Source of the DNA: Sphingobacteriales bacterium
GTDB taxonomy: Bacteria; Bacteroidota; Bacteroidia; Sphingobacteriales; Sphingobacteriaceae
Assembly: GCA_013298995.1 (NCBI GenBank)
Contig: JAAFJW010000012.1
Coordinates: 1 to 38,789 of the forward strand
Reading direction: 5' to 3'
Length of the DNA: 38,789 nt
How positions within the stretch are numbered: position 1 is the first letter of the stretch; every line of letters starts with the position of its first letter. The position numbers were made by a program, and so were the translations under genes. The notes under the pieces are model-generated. The model made no database searches. It saw only the letters and a program-made list of their open reading frames with translations, and was not told where the DNA came from. Positions 1 to 8,793 of this stretch are shown here, piece by piece.

Positions 1-2
1 CA

Positions 3-131
3 AACGAACAAATAAAAATTGTTGAAGATAAATTGAACAACAGACCAAGAAAAAGATTTGGTTTCTTAAGCCCAAATCAAGTATATTCACATGCATTAAC
101 TAATAACGGAAAAGTTGCATTTATTACTTGA
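3..131 (+). mobile_element. C-terminal fragment of IS30-family transposase (truncated by window edge)
   Basis: Open frame 3 reads NEQIKIVEDKLNNRPRKRFGFLSPNQVYSHALTNNGKVAFIT*; the LNNRPRKRFGFLSPNQVY motif is typical of IS30 transposase C-termini. Confidence 0.8.
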
Positions 132-234
132 ATCCGCCACGCATAATAATGCGTATAAAAAAAAAGCTAAAGCAACCTTTAGATTTATTGCCCAAATACC
201 CATCTAAGTTATTAAATGGCACATTTTTTAAGTT

Positions 235-1839
235 TTATTTTTGAGTTTCCTCCGCCATTTTTAATGCCTCATAAGCATTAACCACCCCTCCCGTTTTTGA
301 TAAATCGCTAAATAAAACTTTATCGGTAGTTGTACCAGGTTTTATAACCATTAAGCTAGGCATTTTTATCGCCGATTTTAATATTATCTGTTTTAATTGT
401 ATTGCACTTAAATCAGGATAATAAGACAGCAATAATGCCGCTATACCAGCCGTAATGGGCGAAGCAAAGCTGGTGCCACTAGCGGTTAAAAATTCTTTAT
501 CTAAGTTTATGGAAGTTACTTTTTCGCCAGGGGCAAATACATCTACTTCGGTTTTACTGTAATTGCTAAAATCGGCGGCCAAGTGTTCATCGTTTTTAGC
601 GGCCGATGCGCCTACATTTATCACATTAGGGGCATCACTTGCCGAACCATCTATAAACGTATCGTTAGGATATTTTACAACACTATCAAGGCTTTGGCCT
701 TCGTTGCCAGCGGCTTGTACCAGCAATACATTTTTTTGGGCAGCGTATTTAAAGGCGGCATCTACCCATTTTTTTTGTGGAGATATTTTTTTACCAAAAC
801 TCATATTGATAATTTTTGCACCATTATTTACAGCATATATAATGGCATTGGCTATATCTTTATCGTACTCGTCGCCATCGGGTACTGCTCTTAGCATCAT
901 AATTTTAACATTATCGGCAATGCCTTGTATGCCATAGCTATTGTTTCGGTTTGCAGCTATTAAGCCCGATACGCCCGTACCATGCGATGCGTTACTGGCT
1001 TTAAGCAAATTGTTTCCATAGTATTTGTTTTTGTTTTTTTGCCAATCATCGTCCATTATACGTTTTCGGATATTTAAGTCGGGGTTTATATCTCGCTCTA
1101 GTTTTTCTAAATATTCATTAATTTCTTTAAGCACAGCTTGCGAGTTGCCATTTGCATCGCGGCTTAAAACATTTACCCAAAAAGCCTTTGCACTTTGTGT
1201 TGTATCGTTTGTAACTGTAGCCGTTTCTATATCTGCTAGTGTAAAGCCTTTGGCTGTATCTAATTTTAAATCTCTGTAAATAAAATAACTACTTGCTAAT
1301 AATCCATTGGCAAATGGTTTTAAATTTTCTAATTCTTTTGTTGCTCGGTTTATGGTGGTATCTCTTAATGCTTTTAGTTTAGTATAATTTTTAAACTCCT
1401 TCGGGTTTGATTTTTGGTTTGCCGTGGTGGCAAATTTTTGTTGCATAATGGGGTATGTTCTAATCTCTTCCGATGCTTCGTTAATAATAGGTGTACCATT
1501 ACGGGCACCTAAAAAATTCCAGCCATGTACATCATCAATGTAGCCATTTTTATCATCATCAATACCGTTACCAGGTTTTTCTTTGGGGTTTACCCATAAA
1601 ATATTTTTTAAATCCACTTGTGCCGTATCAATGCCACTATCAATAACGGCCACAATTACGGGTGTAGATTTTTTGTTTTTTACCAGTTGGTAGGCTTTAT
1701 CAAGGCTTACGCCAAAGTATCCATTGGCTTGTAAATCCAGTGTATGCCAGTTTTTTGGCGTGGTGGTATCGCTTTGCGCAAAAATAATTTGGCTACACAG
1801 CAAAAAAAAGGTTAACGATATGGCGTTTTTAAATTTCAT
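235..1839 (-). CDS. S8 family serine peptidase (subtilisin-like), secreted
   Basis: 534 aa; signal peptide; catalytic motifs VIDSGID (Asp), SHGTGVSGLIAA (His), GTSFASPITAG (Ser). Confidence 0.93.
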   Translation of the reverse strand: MKFKNAISLTFFLLCSQIIFAQSDTTTPKNWHTLDLQANGYFGVSLDKAYQLVKNKKSTPVIVAVIDSGIDTAQVDLKNILWVNPKEKPGNGIDDDKNGYIDDVHGWNFLGARNGTPIINEASEEIRTYPIMQQKFATTANQKSNPKEFKNYTKLKALRDTTINRATKELENLKPFANGLLASSYFIYRDLKLDTAKGFTLADIETATVTNDTTQSAKAFWVNVLSRDANGNSQAVLKEINEYLEKLERDINPDLNIRKRIMDDDWQKNKNKYYGNNLLKASNASHGTGVSGLIAANRNNSYGIQGIADNVKIMMLRAVPDGDEYDKDIANAIIYAVNNGAKIINMSFGKKISPQKKWVDAAFKYAAQKNVLLVQAAGNEGQSLDSVVKYPNDTFIDGSASDAPNVINVGASAAKNDEHLAADFSNYSKTEVDVFAPGEKVTSINLDKEFLTASGTSFASPITAGIAALLLSYYPDLSAIQLKQIILKSAIKMPSLMVIKPGTTTDKVLFSDLSKTGGVVNAYEALKMAEETQK

Positions 1840-2230
1840 AAAATGTTAGCTATTGTTAATATTTACAATAATAAGGCTACAAGGTTTACAAATCAAATTT
1901 AATTACTTACGCCACAAGCCAAGGTTGTAGCCTATAAGGTATCAATACCTAAATTATCTAAAACCGATTGCATATCAACTATCATAATAATTTGTATTTT
2001 TGCCAAAGTTAAGAGATAATGAGAAACAATGGGGCGGTACATGTTATTAGCACAATAGTTTATTTATGATGCTATAAACCAGTATATTAAAAATAAACCT
2101 ATTTAATTGTTGATAAAAAAAGGAGCAAGCAAGGTAAAAAAAAATTAAATTGACACAATTTAAGAAGTTTAAAATATCCTACAACCTTAAAAAATAATTG
2201 CTGCTTTACACGGTTTCTTAAACACACACT

Positions 2231-3634
2231 ATGGAGGAAGAATTTGATTTTGATTTTAACGAAGACCCTAAACTATCGGTAGAGCGGTACGAGGAAATGA
2301 TAAGAAACAAGGATCAATATTTTTTTGATTCATTGGCTTTTGAAAACATTGTTGATTTTTATATGGACAAAAACGACCCTGTAAAAGCCTTACAAGTAAT
2401 TGATTATGCGGTATCGCAACATCCTTACGCTGCCGTATTTTTTGTAAAGCAAGCACAGCTATACGTTTTTACCAACGAGCTAAGCAAAGCATTTGCCGCA
2501 CTAGAAAAAGCCGAACTTTTAGAACCATCGGAAGCCGATATTTTTATGATACGTGGCAATGTGTATGAAAGCCTAGAACAGCATGAAAACGCCCTCGAAA
2601 ACTTATTAAAAGCCTTAGAACTAGCCGATAGCCCCGATGAGGTATTGATGCAAATAGCCTATGTACACGAAAACATGGGCGATTACGATAGCGCAATTAC
2701 CTACCTAAAGCTGTGCCTCGAAAAAAACATGGAAAACCAAGATGCCTTGTACGAACTGGCTTTTTGTTACGATATACTCGAAAAACAAGACGAAAGCATT
2801 AAGTTTTACGAGCAATATATTGATACCGAACCTTACTCGTACGCTGCATGGTACAATTTAGGCAACGCTTACCACAAACTTTGTTTTTTCGAGAAAGCTA
2901 TTGATGCTTATGATTATGCTATTTTAATTAAAGATAACTTTGCATCGGCCTATTTTAATAAAGGGAACGCCCTAGTACAGTTAGATAAATATGCCGAGGC
3001 CATCGAAGTATATAAGCAAACTTTTGAGTACGAACAACCCAATGCCGATACTTATTGTGCTGTGGGCGAGTGTTATGAGAAGTTAGAGAAAATGGACGAA
3101 GCCCGTTCTTATTACAAAAAAGCAGTAAAAATGGACCCCAAAATGGCCGATGCTTGGTATGGCATTGGCGTAACTTTAGATTTTGAAGAACGCCATTTTG
3201 AAGCCCTACATTTTTATAAAAAAGCCTTAAATATTGAAGATAATAACCCCGATTTTTGGTTTGCCTTGGCCGATACCTATTACAAGCTCGAAAAATTACC
3301 CGAGTCGGAAAAAGCCTACGAAAAAGTAGTAGAACTTAATCCCTTAGATGTAGAAGGATGGTTAGATTATTCGTCGGTAATGTTCGAACAGGATAATATA
3401 GAAGGTGCAACTGGCATTATATCCGAAGGGATAAAAAACAACCCCGAATCGGCCGATTTATATTACCGCCTAGTAGCCTACCTATTTGCCGAAGGGCATT
3501 ATAACGATGCGCTAGCTAATTTACAGGTTGCTTTGCAAGCCGACCCCGAAAAACATTTTATGCTATTCGAATATCTGCCACAGCTAAAAGATAACCAAAC
3601 CATATTAGATATTATTACCCGTTTTACCCTTTAA
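2231..3634 (+). CDS. Tetratricopeptide repeat protein
   Basis: 467 aa with many consecutive TPR units (e.g. AWYNLGNAYHKLCFFEKAIDAYDYAI, ADAWYGIGVTLDFEERHFEALHFYKKAL). Confidence 0.92.
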   Translation: MEEEFDFDFNEDPKLSVERYEEMIRNKDQYFFDSLAFENIVDFYMDKNDPVKALQVIDYAVSQHPYAAVFFVKQAQLYVFTNELSKAFAALEKAELLEPSEADIFMIRGNVYESLEQHENALENLLKALELADSPDEVLMQIAYVHENMGDYDSAITYLKLCLEKNMENQDALYELAFCYDILEKQDESIKFYEQYIDTEPYSYAAWYNLGNAYHKLCFFEKAIDAYDYAILIKDNFASAYFNKGNALVQLDKYAEAIEVYKQTFEYEQPNADTYCAVGECYEKLEKMDEARSYYKKAVKMDPKMADAWYGIGVTLDFEERHFEALHFYKKALNIEDNNPDFWFALADTYYKLEKLPESEKAYEKVVELNPLDVEGWLDYSSVMFEQDNIEGATGIISEGIKNNPESADLYYRLVAYLFAEGHYNDALANLQVALQADPEKHFMLFEYLPQLKDNQTILDIITRFTL

Positions 3635-3701
3635 AAATATTTCTAAAAAGCCAAAATCAATAGTAATAAATTGATTTTTTTTAAGATAATTGCGCCCGAT
3701 T

Positions 3702-4460
3702 ATGAATTATAAATTAAATAACATACCCAGTAGGCCCGCCAAACCACGCCAAAACGGCTTAACAATGGTAATGGATAAAGGCCTAAGCCTGCGACAAGTA
3801 GAAGATTTTATAGAAGTTGCTGGTAGCCATACCGATATAGTTAAACTAGGTTGGGCTACATCTTATGTTACCCCAAATTTAAAAGAAAAACTAAAAATTT
3901 ACCGAGATGCCGGCTTACCCGTTTACTTTGGTGGCACCTTGTTTGAAGCCTTTATTATACGCAACCAGTTCGACGATTACCGCAAAGTGTTAGACCAATT
4001 TGAGATGGATTTTGTAGAAGTATCCGACGGGTCGATAGAAATACCACACGACAAAAAATGCGAATATATACACAAACTAAGTAGCCAACTTACCGTAATA
4101 TCGGAAGTAGGATCTAAAGACGAGAAAAAAGTTTTTGCGCCCTACAAATGGATCGAGCTAATGAAAGCCGAAATACAAGCGGGCGCCTGGAAAGTAATAG
4201 CCGAAGCCCGCGAAAGCGGAAACGTAGGTATTTACCGCGACTCGGGCGAAGTACGCCAAGGCCTAGTTGACGAAATTTTAACCCAAATACCCCAAGAAAC
4301 CATTATTTGGGAAGCCCCACAAAAAGCACAACAAGTGTGGTTTATAGAACTTATTGGTACCAATGTAAACTTAGGAAACATTGCACCAGCCGAAGTTATA
4401 CCACTAGAAACTATACGTTTAGGATTGAGGGGGGATACGTTTCATCATTTTTTGGGGTAA
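3702..4460 (+). CDS. comA: Phosphosulfolactate synthase (ComA family)
   Basis: ~252 aa from ATG at 3702 (the ORF track's 3690 start is an upstream TTG); KLGWATSYVTPNLKEKL, YFGGTLFEAF, DFVEVSDGSIEIP, SEVGSKD motifs of ComA. Confidence 0.85.
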   Translation: MNYKLNNIPSRPAKPRQNGLTMVMDKGLSLRQVEDFIEVAGSHTDIVKLGWATSYVTPNLKEKLKIYRDAGLPVYFGGTLFEAFIIRNQFDDYRKVLDQFEMDFVEVSDGSIEIPHDKKCEYIHKLSSQLTVISEVGSKDEKKVFAPYKWIELMKAEIQAGAWKVIAEARESGNVGIYRDSGEVRQGLVDEILTQIPQETIIWEAPQKAQQVWFIELIGTNVNLGNIAPAEVIPLETIRLGLRGDTFHHFLG

Positions 4461-4523
4461 GAGGTTTTTGTGGATTGGATAGGTTGCGTAAATATATGAG
4501 TTATAGGGCATTTTAAAACAACC

Positions 4524-5051
4524 ATGGACAGAATACTTTCAATAACGACTTTCTTGCTCTTCATTTTGACAAGTTGCAGACAAAATTCTAATGACTTGAA
4601 CGTTAATGAATATGTTGACCATTGGGAAATCACCAAGACTTTTTTGACTTATAATAATTCGACATTGCTTGTTGACACTGTTGACAATGAATATAAAGTT
4701 ACAGCTGGACACAATCAAATTCTTATAGTAACAATTGAACGTAATCCAATTTTTAAAGAAAATAAAGAATTGACTGACCTTTATAGTACTAAATCACTTT
4801 TAATAGAACTTGACACATCGGATAATCTTGTAACGGCTAAGACTCCTTCCAATTCTAAATTGTTTAGAAAGCTCATTGCTTTTTCTCCAGACCACGGTAT
4901 AAAACCATTGCAAATTAGCGAGCAAATTACGTTTACAAGAAAAGACTCTTCAAGTTGGACTGTTAATTCACAAGTTCAGGATTTTGTATTTAATGGTGAC
5001 TTGAATTTTTTGACAAACCAAACACTGACAGACAAATGTGATGACTATTAA
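4524..5051 (+). CDS. Hypothetical lipoprotein
   Basis: 175 aa; N-terminal hydrophobic segment plus lipobox (FLLFILTSCRQNS); no recognised family. Confidence 0.6.
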   Translation: MDRILSITTFLLFILTSCRQNSNDLNVNEYVDHWEITKTFLTYNNSTLLVDTVDNEYKVTAGHNQILIVTIERNPIFKENKELTDLYSTKSLLIELDTSDNLVTAKTPSNSKLFRKLIAFSPDHGIKPLQISEQITFTRKDSSSWTVNSQVQDFVFNGDLNFLTNQTLTDKCDDY

Positions 5052-5068
5052 TATGAAACGAAAAACGA

Positions 5069-5202
5069 CCTGCTGTTCTACATATACGGCTGTTTGACTT
5101 TTGTAAAGTCGAACAACAAATCGTAGGGTTTGCAACCTGCTGTTCTACATATACGGCTGTTTGATTTTTGTAAAGTCGAACAACAAATCGTAGGGTTTGC
5201 AA
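5069..5202. repeat. Two tandem copies of a 67-bp intergenic repeat
   Basis: cctgctgttctacatatacggctgtttga[c/t]ttttgtaaagtcgaacaacaaatcgtagggtttgcaa at 5069-5135 and 5136-5202, one mismatch by eye; each contains a gtttgacttt/aaagtcgaac hairpin. Confidence 0.9.
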
Positions 5203-5309
5203 CCCGTAAAAACAAATGCCTTATAAATTTGCGGGTTGTTAATTATTTTAGCTAAGTATAAATTCGGAATACAAAATCCTACGGTATTAGCTTCAGGATT
5301 GCAAAACCT

Positions 5310-5332
5310 GAAGAGCCGGACTAACTTTATCT
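5310..5332. repeat. REP-like imperfect palindrome
   Basis: cttcaggattgcaaaacctgaag: cttcagg/cctgaag stem in a GC-richer patch; style of Bacteroidota intergenic REP sequences; coordinates approximate. Confidence 0.45.
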
Positions 5333-5405
5333 ACATGGTTTGTTTTACCTGTGGTAAGCTAAAATTTGATTCCCCACTATATTCCACTTAAAGCCTAATT
5401 TCGTA

Positions 5406-6191
5406 TTAAAACCGTATTTTAAAATTTTCTTTACACCTTTCAGCTTTAAAAAAAACCAAGCCTATCCAAAACAAATCAATAGTAAGCGTAACCTGTGGGT
5501 GTTGTTTAATATGTTTCCAAGCATTTTGCATTCCACGGCTCCAGTAAATATCGTCAAAAACCAGCAAGGTATTTTTATGTACGTGTGGCAATAAGATATT
5601 AAAATAATCGATAGTAGCTTTTTCTTGATGGTTTCCATCAATAAAAACAAAATCTATTACAGCGTTTTCGGCTATAATGGCTGGCAGGTTATGGCCAAAG
5701 TCACCCACTTTTATACTTACATTATTAGCCTGTAATAGCTGTAAATTTTGTTGTGCTATGGCAGCCGTTTGTGGGCAGCCCTCCATCGAGATAATGCTAG
5801 CCAAAGGTGCAGCCCTGCTCATATAAGCAGTAGTAAGGCCAAGGCAAGTGCCCAGCTCGATAACTGTGTTAGGTTGATTTTGCTTTACCAAGCGATAAAT
5901 TAGCTGAGCAAGTTTTGGGGGTTTAAGTGCATTTTGGGCCAGTTGTTTAATTTGTTTTCGCCTATTGTTATTAATATGCGAGCCCGCTCCCAAATCGCTA
6001 ATAGTAATATAATTTGTATTTTTAAATAATTGATGGCGTAAGTTTTCTATTTCAGCGTAATCTGTATGAGACCCAAAATTATAAAACACCTTTTCAATTA
6101 ACTGATAAACAAAGGGAGAATGTACGCCGTGTAAAGTTTTAGCATTTTTTAAATGTTTAAGGTAATTTATAACAAGGTAAAAATTAATCAT
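5406..6191 (-). CDS. Class I SAM-dependent (O-)methyltransferase
   Basis: 261 aa; VIELGTCLGLTTAYMSRAAP (motif I), DFVFIDGNHQEKATIDYFNILLPHV. Confidence 0.85.
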   Translation of the reverse strand: MINFYLVINYLKHLKNAKTLHGVHSPFVYQLIEKVFYNFGSHTDYAEIENLRHQLFKNTNYITISDLGAGSHINNNRRKQIKQLAQNALKPPKLAQLIYRLVKQNQPNTVIELGTCLGLTTAYMSRAAPLASIISMEGCPQTAAIAQQNLQLLQANNVSIKVGDFGHNLPAIIAENAVIDFVFIDGNHQEKATIDYFNILLPHVHKNTLLVFDDIYWSRGMQNAWKHIKQHPQVTLTIDLFWIGLVFFKAERCKENFKIRF

Positions 6192-6251
6192 AAAAACAAA
6201 ATTAAAAAAAAAATGGTACTTAAATATTTACTACGGTTAAAATTTACACTC

Positions 6252-6541
6252 CGTTTGGCGGCCACCTATAATATTAATACACTAACCGAGCTTGAAAACA
6301 GCTACCAGCACATTACCAGCAAGCACTAAAAAAACAAAGCGAAACCATCGTTTAAATTACGCACACACCTCGTAAACCCAACAACACCATTATTTTTTTT
6401 AAGAAGCAACCCCCGCCATTCGTCTATTAACCCAATTCGCCCCAGCTTTACACTATACCCCGCCTCGCCCAAAAGCTCGGTCGGGGGTGCCGTTTCAATC
6501 TGGGCTAAAAACAAGGGTACGGTGCGTTTGGCGGCCACCTA
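6252..6541. repeat. Segment bounded by 17-bp direct repeats (6252-6268 and 6525-6541)
   Basis: cgtttggcggccaccta present exactly at both ends of a ~256 bp spacer. Confidence 0.7.
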
Positions 6542-6601
6542 AACCGTGTTACTTCCACCAACTATCCTTTTTATACATCTAAAAACTAAACTTTTGGAGT
6601 T

Positions 6602-6630
6602 GAAAATAGGCATTTTAAATGCCTATTTTC
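6602..6630. terminator. Perfect 14-bp-stem palindrome, possible terminator or structural element
   Basis: gaaaataggcattt-t-aaatgcctattttc. Confidence 0.45.
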
Positions 6631-6665
6631 TATCTAAAGCATTCGATTTAATATTGTATTTACAC

Positions 6666-7151
6666 TTATTATTTTAAATCTATAAAATTTATACGCCCAA
6701 ATTGTTGTATTGGTGGCTATTGTGAGGCTAAAAAAATGTAAAGGCTTTGCCTTTATTTATTTGCCACCAATTCACGAATTTTGCTGGCAAAAGAAATCTA
6801 AAACGCTATTTATCTGTTTGTTTAAGCCTTTTTACCGCAAAGCTAGCTGTATAAAAATACGCTGCAAGGTAAACCCGCATTAAAAAGCACCACCCTGCGT
6901 ACCTAAACCCGACAGTAGCGGATACCGGCCTTGCGCCTAAGGCCTGTGGGCGTATGAGCGGATGGCGGGGCTAGCCTTGGTGATGAAATGCTGGCCTTGG
7001 TTTTACAACATATTTTTATAAATTATGGGCTTTATGCGCTTGTATCTGTTTTATAGATAGCTGATTGTAAAAAATGGCATTAAGTTTTGATTAACCTATT
7101 TATTAGCTCCGAAACTTTAGTTATTATTATAAATCTATAAAATTTATACGC
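6666..7151. repeat. Segment bounded by 31-bp direct repeats (6666-6696 and 7121-7151)
   Basis: ttattattttaaatctataaaatttatacgc versus ttattattataaatctataaaatttatacgc, one mismatch. Confidence 0.8.
6908..6970 (+). ncRNA. Candidate structured intergenic RNA/element with paired AGCGGAT motifs
   Basis: cccgacagt-AGCGGAT-accGGCCTTgcgcctAAGGCCtgtgggcgtatg-AGCGGAT-ggcgggg; 6-bp GGCCTT/AAGGCC hairpin flanked by duplicated AGCGGAT and outer CCCG/CGGG complementarity. Confidence 0.4.
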
Positions 7152-7156
7152 TATTA

Positions 7157-8023
7157 TCAATCAATCATTCTATTTACGATAGGCTGGTAGCTATCAATTC
7201 TTCTATCTCTTAAAAATGGCCAATGTATGCGGTAGCTATCTGTTTTGTTAAGGTCGATTGGCTGTACAATTATTTCTTCGTTGTTGTGGGTTGCTTGGTG
7301 CAATATGGTACCAAAAGGGTTGGATATAAATGAACCGCCCCAAAATTGTACACCAGCCTCAACCCCTACCCTATTTACGCTTACTACATGCACACCATTG
7401 GCAATAGCATGTGAGCGTTGGATGGTTTGCCAGGCGTTGTATTGCTCGGTATTGGTGGCTTCATCTTGATGCTTTGCCCAGCCAATGGCGGTGGGGTAAA
7501 ACAATATTTCGGCACCCATTAGTGCGGTAATACGGGCAGCTTCGGGATACCATTGGTCCCAGCAAATGAGTACGCCTACGGTAGCAAATTTGGTTTTAAA
7601 TACTTTGTAACCTAAATCGCCAGGGGTGAAATAAAATTTTTCGTAAAAGCCTGGGTCGTCGGGTATGTGCATTTTTCGGTACTTGCCTAGGTAGGTACCA
7701 TCGGCATCTAGCACTGCGGTGGTATTGTGGTATAGGCCTTGGGCTCGTTTTTCGAAAAGCGAGGCTATAATTACCACGCCCAGTTCGGAAGCTACAATTT
7801 GCAAGGCATCTGTGGATAACCCGGGGATGCTTTCGGCTAATAAAAAATTGTCATAATCCTCAACATCACAAAAATAAAGCGAGGTAAACAATTCTTGCAA
7901 ACAAATTATTTGTGCTCCTTTTGCGGCAGCTTCTCTTATTTTTGTAATTGCTTTTTGTAAGTTTTCTTCTTTATTGGCTGTACAGCTAGCTTGTATTAAG
8001 CCAACGTTTACTTTTTTAGACAT
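7157..8023 (-). CDS. aguB: N-carbamoylputrescine amidase (carbon-nitrogen hydrolase)
   Basis: 288 aa; nitrilase-superfamily triad contexts ICLQELF (E), YRKMHIPDDPGFYEKFYFTPGD (K), VGVLICWDQWYPEAAR (C). Confidence 0.88.
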   Translation of the reverse strand: MSKKVNVGLIQASCTANKEENLQKAITKIREAAAKGAQIICLQELFTSLYFCDVEDYDNFLLAESIPGLSTDALQIVASELGVVIIASLFEKRAQGLYHNTTAVLDADGTYLGKYRKMHIPDDPGFYEKFYFTPGDLGYKVFKTKFATVGVLICWDQWYPEAARITALMGAEILFYPTAIGWAKHQDEATNTEQYNAWQTIQRSHAIANGVHVVSVNRVGVEAGVQFWGGSFISNPFGTILHQATHNNEEIIVQPIDLNKTDSYRIHWPFLRDRRIDSYQPIVNRMID

Positions 8024-8062
8024 AGTTTATTATTGTTTGGGGCGAAAATATTTGCGGTTTTT

Positions 8063-8671
8063 TTATACACTTTTCATCTTTTTTAGCAAAGTTTCTATTA
8101 CTCGTGGGTAATGTAAGTGTTCTAATTGATGGCCTTTAAATTTTATCATTTCTAGGTCGTCTTTTTTATCGATTTTAAAATGTGATTGGTGTATTATTTC
8201 TCCATCGTCAAATTGTTCGTTTACAAAATGTATGGTAATGCCCGATTCGGTTTCTTTATTTTTTAAAATTTCCAAGTGTACTTTATCACCATACATACCC
8301 TTACCGCCATATTTGGGTAAAAGCGAAGGGTGAATATTTACTATTTTATTGGGATATGCTTTTAATAAGTAACTGGGTATTAACCATAAAAAACCAGCTA
8401 AAACGATAAAATCGATTTGCATATTGTCCAGTAATGTTAACATTTTATCGGCTTGCATAAACTCTTCCCTATCAAAAATATGGGTAGGTACTTCAAAATT
8501 ATCGGCCCGTTGTAACACAAAAGCATCGGGATTATTGGTTAGTACTAAAGCAACTTCGATGCTGTCGTTTTTTTTAAAATGCTCCATTATTTTTTGTGCA
8601 TTGGAGCCCGAGCCCGAAGCAAAAATGGCTATTCGTTTTTTCAAAATATTTTTATTGTGCTTGATTTTCAA
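8063..8671 (-). CDS. purN: Phosphoribosylglycinamide formyltransferase
   Basis: 202 aa; IAIFASGSGSNAQKI, IVLAGFLWLIPSYLLKAYPNKIVNIHPSLLPKYGGKGMYG. Confidence 0.93.
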   Translation of the reverse strand: MKIKHNKNILKKRIAIFASGSGSNAQKIMEHFKKNDSIEVALVLTNNPDAFVLQRADNFEVPTHIFDREEFMQADKMLTLLDNMQIDFIVLAGFLWLIPSYLLKAYPNKIVNIHPSLLPKYGGKGMYGDKVHLEILKNKETESGITIHFVNEQFDDGEIIHQSHFKIDKKDDLEMIKFKGHQLEHLHYPRVIETLLKKMKSV

Positions 8672-8793
8672 AGATAAAGTTTAGAATGCTTTTAGGAAAT
8701 CAATTATGAGATATTTTTAGCAAAATTGTGAAATAAAATCAAGGTTAGTGCATTTTAAATACGATATTGGTTTTATTTTAAAAAATATAAATC

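Noticed and set aside
563-937. ORFs antisense to the S8 peptidase (563..937, 583..894, 1025..1279)
   Set aside because: Opposite a well-supported conserved CDS; composition typical of antisense frames.
1873-1935. ggctacaa...ttgtagcc inverted repeat upstream of the S8 gene
   Set aside because: Only 8 bp with a loop of tens of nt in AT-rich DNA; likely chance.
4307-4516. 69-aa plus-strand ORF after comA
   Set aside because: Out-of-frame overlap with the comA 3' end; no homology recognised.
5069-5202. Possible CRISPR array
   Set aside because: Only two adjacent 67-bp units without spacers and no cas genes; it is a simple tandem repeat.
4990-5202. 70-aa minus-strand ORF
   Set aside because: Its coding content comes from the 67-bp tandem repeat itself; no independent protein evidence.
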